Positions 20,457 through 32,099 of a stretch of 64,000 bases of DNA are shown in pieces (the stretch's first letter is position 1; every line of letters begins with the position of its first letter). Both the position numbers and the translations under genes were made by a program. Under the pieces are notes generated by a model, which was given only the letters and a program-made list of their open reading frames with translations, ran no database searches and had not been told where the DNA came from. Origin of the DNA: Curvularia sp. ZM96. Lineage: Eukaryota; Ascomycota; Dothideomycetes; Pleosporales; Pleosporaceae. The stretch covers positions 6,696,001-6,760,000 of the forward strand of contig JAJGBQ010000001.1 in NCBI GenBank assembly GCA_022457065.1, given 5' to 3'.

Positions 20457-22192
20457 ATGGCTTCCACCGAATCATCCGGCCCCGTCAACGGCAACTACGC
20501 GACACAGGCATACGAGAGCAACTACTCTGCTACCGCATCCAACTTCACACCCTCCCAGCAACCCGCCCCCAGCCAGCCTGCACAACAAGCGTCCGCCTCC
20601 GAAATCCCCAAGGATGAGGTCGGATGGTACTTCGTCGAGCAGTACTACACCACCCTGAGCAAGAGCCCCGACAAACTCTACGTAAGTCGCCCATCGCCAA
20701 TTAGTCCCTACGAATACTCGTGGCTGACCCAAACTCCAGCTTTTCTACAACAAGCGCTCTCAGTACGTTTCGGGCGTCGAGGAGGACAAGGTCAATGTTT
20801 GCATGGGCCAAAAGGTATGCGGAAAGCCGTCCCGTAGCTGTATCAAGCTAACATGAGCAAAGGCGATCAACGACCGCATCAAGGAGCTGGACTTCAAGGA
20901 CACCAAGGTCCGTGTCACCAACGTTGATTCCCAGGGCTCCGACGCCAACATTGTCATCCAAGTCATTGGTGAAATCTCAAACCAGGGCCAGCCCCACAGG
21001 CGCTTCGTCCAAACCTTCGTTCTTGCCGAGCAGACCAATGGCTACTTCGTCCTCAACGACATCTTCCGTTATCTTGCTGAGGAGCCAGAGGAGGATGAGG
21101 AGCAGCAGGAGCAGGTTGCGCCCGCCAACGGCGTTACCGAGCCCGCTCCCACCGCTGCCGTTCCTGAGAACGCTGAACTCAAGAATGACGAGGTCGCAAC
21201 TAGCGAGGAGGCTTTGAACAAGGTCGACCACAAGCTGCAGGAGGTTGCCAAGGAGGAGCCTGCTGAGGAGGAGGCTGCGCCCGCAGCTCCAGCCCAACAG
21301 GAGCCAGAGGTCGAGCAACCCGCTGCCGAAGAGGCACCCGCCGCCGTTGAGGAGAAGGCCGCTGAGGAACCTCAAGCCCCTGTTGAGGAGGCTCCCGAGC
21401 CCCAGAAGCCTGCCGCACCTGCCCAAACCGCACAGAAGGCCGCCCCTGTTGCGATGCCTTCCGGCCCACCCAAGCCCGCTGCCCCTCGCACTTGGGCTAG
21501 CCTTGCAGCTTCCGCACACAAGGTTGCTACCCCCGTTGTGAACACCCCAACTTCACAGCAAGCCCCTACGCAGCCCAAGGCTGCTGCCGCCACCACCCCC
21601 ACTCCCGCTCAGTCTGCCGCTCCTGCTGCCAGCCAGCCTGCCGCCCCCGCTCGTGAGCAGTCCCCTGCCACAAGCCAGGGTGAGGCTGCCGGATGGCAAA
21701 CAGCCACCGGCCACAAGAAGGAGCAGTCTCGCGCACAGAACGCCAGCCCTGCTGCCGACCCCGACCAGAAGCGTGCTTACATCAAGAACGTCTACAGCCA
21801 GGTCGAGGAGGGTGCTCTGAGGGCCGCCCTCACCAAGTTCGGTGAGATTGAGTATCTTGACATCAGCCGTGGCAAGGTAAGTGAAATCGATTGTGCATGC
21901 CCAATATATTGCCTAGCTGACGCGCATTCAGAACTGTGCCTTTGTCGACTTCAAGACCCCCGCCGGATTCCAGGCCGCTGTTGCTGCCAACCCACACACG
22001 GTCAATGGCATCGAGATGAAGGTTGAAGAGCGTCGCCAGAACCCCGGGCAATTCAACCGTGGAGGTTTCGCTCGTGGTGGTGCTTCTCGTGGCCGTGGCG
22101 GCATGGGCGGCCAGGCACCTCGCGGAAACTTCCAGCCTCGTGGCCGAGGTGGTTCCATGCGCGGTCGCGGCGGTGCCGCTCAGGAATCCTAA
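20457..22192 (+). CDS. NTF2 + RRM + RG-rich protein (G3BP/Bre5-type)
   Basis: Four exons (20457-20681, 20740-20814, 20863-21876, 21932-22192) encode 524 residues. After a Gln/Ser/Pro-rich lead, an NTF2-like domain runs from about residue 50 to 170 (VGWYFVEQYYTTLSKSP, LFYNKRSQYVSG, VQTFVLAEQTNGYFVLNDIF). A long Ala/Glu/Pro-rich disordered linker follows. Near the C-terminus is an RRM: AYIKNVYSQVEEG is RNP2-like, and RGK joined to NCAFVDF across the last intron forms RNP1. The protein ends in an RG-rich tail (RGRGG repeats). This order is that of G3BP and yeast Bre5, which act with the deubiquitinase Ubp3 and in stress-granule and ribosome-turnover processes. The match is by domain order; function in this species is inferred. 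Confidence 0.93.
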
Positions 22193-24405
22193 AGGACGAC
22201 ATTTTCGCCAAATTTTCCCTCACACATTCTTCATTCGTTCCTTGATGAGCTCATTCGACTCAATGGCCTAACGACTGACGGCTTTAGCTATGTACTGTAC
22301 TCGACCCTTTTTTCAGCGCTTGTATAAAAGTCATTTCATTTCGAGGAAAAGTCTGGGCGTCTGCGTTCGTCCTTGGGGTTTTGAGCCCTTGCATAGCGAG
22401 CGGTTTCATTTCAGCATGGTTTCCTTGTGTAGTCATAAGTATTCGTCCAGCCCGTTGTCCGATTATGTTCCCTTTTTCTTATTTTGCGTGCGCATTTCCG
22501 GTTGTCTAATGTATAGGGACGACGGGCTACCTGGTGGGTATAGGTGATGAGAGAGGTATGGGCTAGGAGGTGTTATGGGTATCTACTGTAATAGATTCCG
22601 GAGCAAGGCTAGCCAGGCACGTACAGCATGACATGTACAGGGCCAAGATGAGGACGGGGATAGGAAAAGCAATCGTAAAGACGGCCGAGTACGAATACAA
22701 TATGCGAGATATGTAGATGCATCATCTATTCAAAAAAAAAATTGTTACTACTCCTTCATCCTAACAAAAGTTGTCTACTTGACTCATTCTGCATCAAGTC
22801 AGCGAGCATTACAGCCTCCAGTACTCTTCCCTGATCAAAAACATGGATTTCATCTGCCCTTCATATCGCACCAAGCTGATGAACCACGGCAAGGATGTTG
22901 TGAAATCGTAGATATTAGTATCTTTGGAGGCAAGATGAAGAGCTTTATCCGCAACACTGGCTTCTGACGAGCCGAGGGTATTATTTTCTCGTATGGTACT
23001 TTACAAGGTGGAGATTTGGTTTCTGACTAGGTATACAAGGCGATAAAGCCGCAGTCTCTGACGTGGTGGTAGAGGAGGCGCTCTAAGAGTTTAGTGAAGA
23101 GGACTCTCTGGCTGGAGTAGGGAAGAGTGTAAATGGCAGTGCGAAGTACATGGCACTAAGGAAGTCAGAATCGTGTTTGATGCCGTGAGGGTTGGTCAGT
23201 GATGTTGGCTGGGAGAGAGCGGAAATTTGCGTCTTGAAAAAGAAGAAGGATGCGTTGTCGCGAAAACCTCGTCTTTCTCATCCACTTTGACACTTAGTAC
23301 AATCTCATGGTCTTTCTAATCTATTTGAGTACTGCTGTGTGAAGTCTACAATAGTTGATAGGCAGTCTCCATTTCCAGCAGTAGATGAAATTCGAAGTCG
23401 AATGCAGTAGCCATGGCAGCCAAAGTCGCCGACACTTTCTGCGAGGTGACATCTTGAACCAGGTTTACGTTAGATATGATGTTCCTGGACAAAGGATATC
23501 AGTTTGTCTTGGAGGTCATGGTAGGCTGTGTTGTCGTTGAGGTAGTCCAGAAAGACGCCTTGCAAGTTCCAAAAGAATTGTTATCAGTGGGATTGGTGCG
23601 CCGGAAGCAATGAGCAGTCGCTCGAAACAAAGTGAATTATGAAATCTTTGTGTATGTAATATTGAAACACAACACAGATTTCGTGTTTGGTCTCGGTAGT
23701 ATGCACTTGTCGCTTGAGAAGTTCGGCATGGTGGGTGGTAGATGAGCGTGTGGACCATCTGGCTGGGCATCTGTCTAAGGCTTTGGAGAGTATAGCTGCA
23801 TGATGTGGCAGTTCTTCATGCACCTTCGACCCCTACTTCACACGCACGGAAGTGGAGAAAGGTAAATCGGGTCGGCGTGAATCGGACAGATGGTTGAACA
23901 ATCAGTCCTTCCGACATGCATGAGGCTGTGGCAGATCTATGCATCTGCATCCAGCCGTGTGCATGTAACAGAAGCCGAACTGTTATCGACCGGCATACTG
24001 TAAACGCTGACTGGGATTTAGTTTTGCTATACGCCCTGCACCCTTGTCGGTGGGGCCATCTAACTGTCGTACACCACTGCGCTGCGGGCGGAGTTGCTCG
24101 GTCTTGGACGCGCGTAAACGGTCCGTTCCGCGTTGGGTGTAACCTTAGGGGTACCGCAACCGGTCTGACTGGGGCTTAAAACCCAATCCGATTAATCTGG
24201 CCTTGCTTGCTGCAAGCATGAGGAAGACTACACATAGCCCTTGTATTGCAAACCATCATGTGGTCATGTGCATGCGAATGTCTTCCTGTTATGCTCGCAG
24301 CGATACGTGGCACTTTCGAAGTTCTTGCATAGATCCTACATTTGTAAGTAGAAGAGTTAGAAACGTTCAATCAAATACAAGGGGCAAAAATTCGGAGCTT
24401 GATGT
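22193..24405. other. Gene-poor gap downstream of the NTF2/RRM gene
   Basis: The first 500 bases are probably 3' untranslated sequence. The rest has only short ORFs. On the minus strand near 23345-23580 two overlapping frames read protein-like (VFLDYLNDNTAYHDLQDKL, then VSATLAAMATAFDFEFHLLL), which may be a decayed gene. A short poly-A run lies near 22731-22741. Confidence 0.4.
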
Positions 24406-25578
24406 TTCCATTACCCTTTCAGCATAAAGGGCACCCTACCCCCCAGTCTGGAAACCCTCGCACTCATCGAGGAGCATTTGCATGCAAAGGTCACTGCCGC
24501 GTGGCGGGAACATTTGCGAGTTATTAATACGTACGGACCATCTGAGTGTACGACTGCAAGTGCCATCAATGAGACAGCTATCAGTGCAGAAAAGCACCTA
24601 GCATTGAACATTCCGCTAGCATGAATGCTTGGGTGGTTGACCCCAACGATCACAATAGCTTGATACCATCAGAATGCGTTGATGAACTATTACTCGAAGG
24701 ACTGCTTGTAAGTCGCGGCTACTTGAACGATCCTGAGAAGACTGTATCAACTTTTATCGACGATCCTGCATAGCTTTTTCGTGGAGTACCTGATCGATAC
24801 GCTGGCAGAAAACGGAGACTGTACAAGACAGGTGATCTTGTCTGTTACGAAGGAGAGGGGAAAGTCAACTTCATCGGCCGCAAGGACGACCAAGTCAAGA
24901 TTCAAGGAATCCGAGTCGAGCTGGGTGAGGTTGCGCACTGGGTCAGTGCATGTGTTCCAGAGGCCATACAAGTCGTGGCCGAGACTATCAAGCCGCAAGG
25001 GAAAGATACAGATGCGATCTTAGTGGCATTCCCGCAGACAAAGCAGCAGCCTGGGCGTGTTGATGGTTCGGAAAGGAGGGCAGAAATCGTTCCTATCTCT
25101 CAACCGGTTAAGCACACAGTGAGCGCTCATCTACCAAACTACTTAATACCAGCACTTTTTTTCTCCACACCAGATCTCCCGTTAAAGGCTAGTGAAAAGA
25201 CCAACCGGAGACAACTACGCGGAATCGGTAATTCACTTAGTATGCGTGAGATTTCTGACGCCCTAACTGCAGGCAAAGGTGCCAAGCGACAGCTAAAGTC
25301 CGATGTTGAGCAGTAATTGCGGCAGATCTGGGCGACTAAATTGGGTTTTTAACCGCTTGACAGTATTGAATTGGATGACAGCTTCTGCGAGCTTGATGGA
25401 GGTTCGCTAAGCGTGGTGAAAGTTGTTGCTGGCGCTCGCAAGACAGAGCTTCAGCTTACGGTTGCTGATATGGTTTATCATTCTACTCTTAAGAGAGTTG
25501 CAAAGGAAGCCATCATGAGAACTGTAGATGATTCATCTGTTGACTTGGTCATTTGGCTCTCGATTGATTTCATCCAGT
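24406..25578 (+). pseudogene. Broken non-ribosomal peptide synthetase fragment (A domain C-terminal half + carrier domain)
   Basis: The translated plus strand shows ordered NRPS core motifs. A region like that just before A5 (GTLPPSLETLALIEEHL) comes first, then A5 INTYGPSECTT, A7 LYKTGDL, A8 GRKDDQVKIQGIRVELGEV, an A10-like segment LPLKASEKTNRRQL and a carrier-domain core LDGGSLSVVKVV followed by LQLTVADMVYHSTL. The reading is broken by a frame change near 24627 and stops at 24771, 25314 and 25350. The stop at 24771 (TAG) sits where a Trp is expected. TGG to TAG and, at 25314, CAA to TAA are both the C-to-T (or G-to-A) type produced by repeat-induced point mutation. The N-terminal half of the A domain and any condensation domain are absent. 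The carrier serine is retained. The fragment is certainly NRPS-derived and cannot make a full-length enzyme. Confidence 0.88.
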
Positions 25579-26736
25579 AGCTAATTATTGAATATCGAGA
25601 TCACATGATCACTGACATGATGTGTATAATCTGGCTCAGCCCCATGATTGAAAAACTCATCGTTTTTCCTGTCTTCTTTACAACCCTTTTAAAAACGATG
25701 ATGCGATATTGTATACCCTGTTATCTAAGGTACGATTATGATAGAGATGGATTTGCTGAACCTGGAGGTCCGTTCCGATGATGTCAATCTTAGATCCATT
25801 TCTACGACCACTCACGCGTGGTTCTACTTGTCGTATCTTATCCTCTGGGAGATGGCTTGGAAACCAAGCTCTTTGGCGATATCTTTGTGTATCACGGTGG
25901 AGGGAGCGAGCATCCTACTGCACGGACTCTGTAAGATGATCGACACTCTACTCCGTGGACTGCGACTCAAACAGGACTTTGGCATCGATTGCAGAGTGTG
26001 CAACCTTGGAATTCCAGTCGTAGCGCTTCAACTAGAAATGAGCGAGTCATTGTTTTGCTTCTTATTGTCTTTTGCTTTTGAACGTACGTTCCTTATCGAA
26101 GTTGGAATGGAATCTGGGTGAACATGGACGCGAGCTTAAAGAACAGTTCCTTCGAACGGCACTGGCTACTCTTCCTGTTTTCGCGTTAGGGTGGGTTTGC
26201 GGGATGAAGGGCTAGACGGTGGTGTTTTATGCAAAGCTATAGTAGATGGATACAGTTTTCAATAACACAAGCATCGCATTACATCTACTTGAAACTAGGG
26301 CCTCGGGAAGATCGCAACCGCAGCCAGGTCAGCTGATAAAGCGACGCGAAGCATGCATAGGTGCGCTGATAGCTGATTCGACGACGAGCATGCCCGCTTG
26401 CATCAGCAGCAACCCAATAGATAGCTCCACGGCCGACCATGGCCTCGCCCTGGTTGTACCTGCTGTACTCTCCGCCGTCTTCCTGTCAGCCCTCGTTGAC
26501 ACAAACTCACTCCCCTTTGCTCTGCTCCTGGCAGCACAAGCACGACAACGGGCGCATTGACGCGTTCCACACGACCCTAGCAGTGCAGTAGCTCAGTGGG
26601 GCCAACGCGGGGCCGGTCGCGTGCATCGCATCACATCACCACTCGGTACTGGGACGACGAGGCTTACCAAGTCCCCTTTGGCCAAACCTCCCAACCCTCT
26701 ATACCTGGAGCCATATGCTTCCAACACCTGGCCAAT
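25579..26736. other. Gap between NRPS relic and septin-like gene
   Basis: Open frames occur at 25738-26121 and 26246-26560 without recognisable domains. Alternative frames near 25740-25920 read protein-like (LFGDIFVYHGGGSEHP), so more of a decayed gene may lie here. The last 150 bases form the leader of the next gene. An in-frame ATG at 26596 would add 47 residues to it. Confidence 0.4.
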
Positions 26737-29321
26737 ATGCGACCGCTACCGGGCGGCGACGCCCTTCCTCCTACCGTTAAGCCACGTTCGCGCAAGTCGA
26801 GCATCGACCCTATCGCCCCTGTCTCCCATGTACCCACTTCGTTCGTCTTCAAGCGATTCGAGGACCTCGAGCAACCCGCCGCTCCGCTTCACGCTGCGGC
26901 TCCCTCGGGAAAGCATGATGAACACAACACGTACGGCGTGCAAAGCCTCGCAGATACACTGGAGGCTGCTTTTGGTTCCGAGGATGCAACAAGGGCCAGC
27001 GACTCGCCTAGGACAGATAGGACCAAGACCCGTGGTGTAAGGAGCTCGAGGTCAGTGTCGCATGGGTCGTCGAGTGATTCCGCAATACTGCCAGAGGACA
27101 CAAAGTCAAACAGGCCCTGGAAATTGAAGAGGAACCTCTCCAACCATGGTTCTTGTCTACCGTTAAAGTTGCCTGACACAGATGTACCCTCCCCATATCC
27201 TACATCCGCAATGCCTAGCACACCGACCTCAGCTTCGATAACATCGCTCAAGCTGTCCGACGAAGATTCCGCCCTTGAGGACGCTACCAGCCAAGCCGCC
27301 ATGTCGAGCGCAGGTGAGGAAGAGCATGTCGAGATGCCACAGGACACTTTGAGCTTTCCACAGCTTGTCATGCCTGTGATGCAGATGCCGACGAGACGAC
27401 CTTTTACGACCAAGGGTAAAGCCATGAGCAAGCTCAAGGTGATGGTTGCGGGCGAAACAGGTGTGTAATGCTCAGTACTTACCGCGAATGCACTGTTCAG
27501 CGCACCATGTACTAACGTTACGATACAGGTGCCGGCAAGTCCTCCCTCATTCGATCTATTGTCCAGGCATGTGAGGATATCGTGCATGTAGATCCTCTAC
27601 CGCTCTCTCATTCAAATCCGCAGCCACGGAAGAGCAAGTCGAAGTCTCGCACAAGGAAACCAGAGCATGCAAGCACCGTACAGGTGACTGAGATACATGC
27701 AAGCACTAAACCCTATCCACACTGGTGGGCCGATCTAGAAGAGAATCGTGCTCACAAGAAGAGGAAGAATAGCAGCGATACCGTCTTGGAGAGAAACATA
27801 TGTTTTGTAGATACCCCAGGATACTCGCCAGGACCGACAGAGGGAGATGATATGGGGGCCGTCATAAACTACGTTGAGTCACTCTTCTACCAAACGTCGT
27901 CAGTCGTATCGTTAGAAGACAGTGATGCGCTCGGACTCGTCAGTGGTAGCGGTGGCGTCCTCGTAGACGTTGTAATCTACCTACTATCTCCTGGTAAGAC
28001 TAATTGTCGCTCACAGTATGTTTTCTTGCTGACATTTAGCAGGCAAAGACATCAGCAAGGACATTGATTACATGCAGCGTTTATCGTACCTCACCAACGT
28101 CATTCCTATCGTAGCAAAGTCTGACACTCTTTCTGCGCAAGAGATTGTAGCATTGAAGACTTCAATCCTTGCTCAGCTGCAGACAACCGCCTTCAGACCC
28201 TTCTTTTTCGGGCAAACAATCGATGACGCATTACTGGACGTGCAAGGCCTTCCAGTACCAAAATCACCGGTCTCGGGTGCTTCTGGTGAAGCAAAACAAT
28301 ATCCTTTTACAACACCCACCTATCCGTACGCTGTATCTTCGACTCTGGGCCCGGATAACGACAACATGGACGCATCATTGCTCATGTCACCAGACTATGT
28401 GCAACCACTTCTGCCTTCGGAACTGACAGCGCTAGTGAACCGAGTGTTTGATCCCGAATCTATTGTCTGGCTTCGGCATTCAGCAGCAAAGAAGTTTGTG
28501 GCATGGCGGCGTAAGGTGAAGCTCCCTGGTGAATCGACCATGATGCCTGGCACGATTCCACCACGGAGCCCAACGGTGACTTCGATAGGGGCGACTTCGA
28601 TAGGGCTGAACGGAGCTGCTTCCAATCGTGAGTAATATTCACATCAGATTGCATTATCAAGCTAATCATTCCATCAGCGTCACTGGCATCCTCTGTCTTC
28701 TCTGCCACATCACCATCAGGTGTCCTAGTACCAGGCTCAGGATCACCATTCTACCCTTCAAACCTACAGTCTCCAATCCTAGCTTCCTCCCTAGCCAACT
28801 CCGAAGGTCTCGAACCACCGAATGACTTCTCCCTGACAAGGTATGGCCAGTTTACGCAAGGTGACCAACGCTTCAGCCAAGTCAGAATCGCAAGATGGGC
28901 TACAGACCTGCAGCGCAGTCGTCGGAACGAGAGAGATCGCTTCGAGGAGCTTCAAAGTAACGAAAGAGCAAAATGGCTCCTAGAACGTGTCAGTGAAGAG
29001 GTCTCTAAAGGCACTATTGTTGCATCTCCTGGTGCGGCTCCCAGAGCCGAATGGGCAATGGTGCGACATGGCGACGAAAAGAAGTCTCACAGCATCGGCC
29101 AGCGATATGTCAAAGCCATGACTGGACTCGACTCACGAGACCCTCTTGGCCTCTGCAATCTCAGCGATGAGCTCAAGCGACGGAGCTACGTTCTCGTTAA
29201 GATCCTGGGCGGAGTGAGCGTACTGGGTGCAGTTACTGTGGCTATCACAAGAGCTTGTGGGTTCGAAACGGCTTTTCCACCCAGTTCGTGGTGGCCATGG
29301 ATCACTGCAGGGTCTGACTGA
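26737..29321 (+). CDS. Unconventional septin-like GTPase with C-terminal membrane segment
   Basis: Exons 26737-27460, 27529-27993, 28043-28627 and 28678-29321 encode 805 residues. The chosen start (MRPLPGGDALPPTVKPRSRK) is the second in-frame ATG; one 47 codons upstream is possible. A 230-residue disordered N-terminus precedes the G domain. The P-loop GETGAGKSS (residues 239-247) is split by the first intron, G3 is D336-T-P-G339, and G4 is AKSD (421-424), the septin variant of NKxD. The G domain contains large insertions, including a Lys/Arg-rich block (RKSKSKSRTRK) and a Ser/Gly-rich loop. After a charged helix (residues around 680-750) the protein ends with a hydrophobic span (VKILGGVSVLGAVTVAI) near residues 766-782, likely a membrane anchor. 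Canonical septins lack that. Expected role: GTP-binding scaffold at a membrane or cell cortex. Confidence 0.88.
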
Positions 29322-32099
29322 GTTGGTTAGCTGAGCTCTCGATTGGGTTCTTCTTACACTTCTTGTCGAGCTTGTCTATGGGGGAAAGTGAGATATATAC
29401 CCTACTCATATCTTTTTTTAAGCCTTGCTTCTGATGACTCTGTGGCGTACGTGATGATAGATAGTATGTAAATAGAAAATGTCGCTAGATGAAATGAAAA
29501 CATGAAGATGGGTTTGAGCCTTTTTTTCGTTGAAATGAAGTACTATGTGCTTGTCATGATTGAACTATCTTATGCTAGTGTTTAGAAAAAAAGTTAGCAC
29601 TTCGAAAAGGTAGAGAAGATCTGTGTGTACAACATCTAACCACCTTTTCTTTCTCGCTGTTTTTCCAGACAGTTGAAAGACCGTTATGGGTGCTAGGTAT
29701 TCGTTAATTCGGTTAGAAGAAGATGCAAGGGGATACGTAGCATCTCGTTCCTTATCGTGTTCTTCTTTTATGGAGGGTTGAATACAATTGTCTAGCCATA
29801 TGAAAGAGGGAGAGTTGTTGCTGGGTTCGGGGTCTTTGTCAACTACCGTTGTCGTACGTGCATGTTGGTTGTAGTTACGTATAATTTTAAGAGGGATTCA
29901 AGCGTGTGAAAGGGAAGGACAACGGATTTGGTAGAGTCTGGACTGTCACGAGTTGTTCCATTTATGGGCAGAGGAGGTCACGAGCATATGGGGTTGAATT
30001 CTTCGACTGGCGAGTTGGTAGATTGGAAGGTTGGAAGGTTGACATTGTATAGCGTTTGAGCTGGTTGTTATGGGGAAGATGGGGGATTTTGCTGTGAGAA
30101 GTAATCTATTGAGATACGAATGAGAAGAGGTAGGCAGTGAGGTGCTTGACGGTTTAGAGTAGTAGATAGATAGGTGAGGAGTGTGCTAAAGAGGGACTCA
30201 TGTTGTTTACAGTGCTCTAGTTTGATAGGACAGCGAGAAAGTGGAGTTAGAAAATACCAATTGTTGCGTTGTTCTTTGAAGACATGGCTGTTGTGAAGCA
30301 TGGAGATGCAGAGAAAGACTTCACAAGTACGTGTGGGTGTGTAATTTGTGTAATGCTAAGATACTATATGTTTTCCTATCGCAGTGTAGCTATCATGAGC
30401 TTTTCACGTGACTTAAGGTTCACCTTCTGCTTTGATGATTTTCCATACGTATTGTGAATCAGCATACTGTGCACTAGCGCTCTATTGTCAAGCTCCTCTG
30501 ATGACAGTGAGGCGAGTGGTGAGGCGAGTGATAAACCCCATTGAAAATGAATGACGATCTTGAAGCGCATGATGCTTTATCGCACTTGAATTCGAGCATG
30601 TAGACTTTTGCTTTTTATACCACCTGTACACCCATATCCACTGTGCATTTTGTTGAGGCCTAGAGTACATCCACGAAGGATTCTGTCTTCAGGCTCCAGC
30701 ACGTAAATTAATGGGCTCCATCCGAGGCGTGCGAAGTGGTTACACAGAGTTCATGCACACCACATGCACCATGCATACAATGCCTAGCATCTGGCTTTCT
30801 GCATGACCTCTTCGTTTTCACACGGGACATGAGTTACGTGGCTGGACTCTGTCGATCAGGGGGCAAGATGTTCCCTGTGGTATACAAGTTCAAACATCAG
30901 AGCATGACGAAAACATATGTTTCCATGTTTGGCCAATGCTGACCTGATGCTCGGAATGTGTGAAACTCGCCCTGCCGGGAGGCTCGACTTGCTAGGGAAC
31001 GCATGAACTCGTTACAAGTGCAGGGCCGTTGCAAGGAGGAGCTTCTAGTGGATTCCGGCAAAATGGAAGCTGTGCCACCGTTACCTATTGCGTATCCGTG
31101 CAGATCTGTCCGTCCGTCCAGCGAAGTCGTTCGGTAGGGGCCGACGCCAGAACATGGATGTCATGTGCTGTAGGGCGGTTTTTGACGTAACCACTAGTCA
31201 GCTGCATATAGACCCCAAAACTTTGGGCACCAAGCGGGTCCGGGGCGAATTGTTGGCGAGATCCGATCCTGCGGGATACAGTGCAGTTATGAAGACCAGA
31301 GCGATTACCAAGCTACAAGCCCCAGCCAGGATCGGGATCGGGGCGGAGACAGGTGCAAATTGACTTGAATGACTTTACACATCCTGACGTAGATTCCACG
31401 GAGATGCTTGAAATCTTTCGGTGGGTGGGTGTGAGTGTGTGTAAGGTTGGGAAAAAAGCAAATTTTAGCGTCGGGAAGTACAACGATCCCATGCGTACCG
31501 TACCCGTCACTGGGACACAAAAACTACGAAAAGCGGTTAGTCACTACACCAACACAACCTCGAAAAGTAATATCATGCGTTCTATGGCATTTAATGATAT
31601 GGCACCTTGTCGTATCGGAAACGACGATGTCCATGATAAAATGCGATGACTAAATAAGCGCACATGCAGGATAGACGCAACAAGATCCTGCAGCGGCATG
31701 AAAATGATATCAACGCTTACACAGACACGACATCATGCAGGGGCCCTATTTCACATGAAATATTGAGATCTGGTGGCACGTCTGATCAGTGTCAGATGAT
31801 AGTATGATGTGTGTTGCAGCCGCGTGTAAGGTGTTGTATATGGTTTGCTGACGCCACCGACACATGTTGAGATTAGTCTGATTGTCGTGGAAATGATCTT
31901 GGATAAGATGTTTTCCACGTCTACTACATTTCTTGCACTAAAGGTATGGTTCTTCATCACATGTATCTGCCAGGACCAACTCAGTTAACTCGTTTCAAAT
32001 ACCCTGTTGATAGACACAATTGAAGCAACTTTATCCTCACTTATCGATGGTGCCACGTCAGCAACGTCTTACTATATGCTACAATGGCCTGCAAGTTCC
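29322..32099. other. Longest gene-free interval (2.8 kb)
   Basis: No ORF above about 100 codons and no recognisable motif is present on either strand. The first 600 bases may be 3' untranslated sequence of the septin-like gene. Base composition is close to even, with T-rich stretches. I see no terminal inverted repeats or target-site duplications that would show a transposon. Confidence 0.5.

Noticed and set aside
20977..21519. 180-codon minus-strand frame rich in Gly, Leu and Ser
   Set aside because: Antisense of the Ala/Glu/Pro linker of the NTF2/RRM gene; no independent evidence.
26585..26605. TAGCTCAGTGGGG resembling a tRNA A box
   Set aside because: No B box or cloverleaf follows at the right distance; the site is the leader of the septin-like gene.
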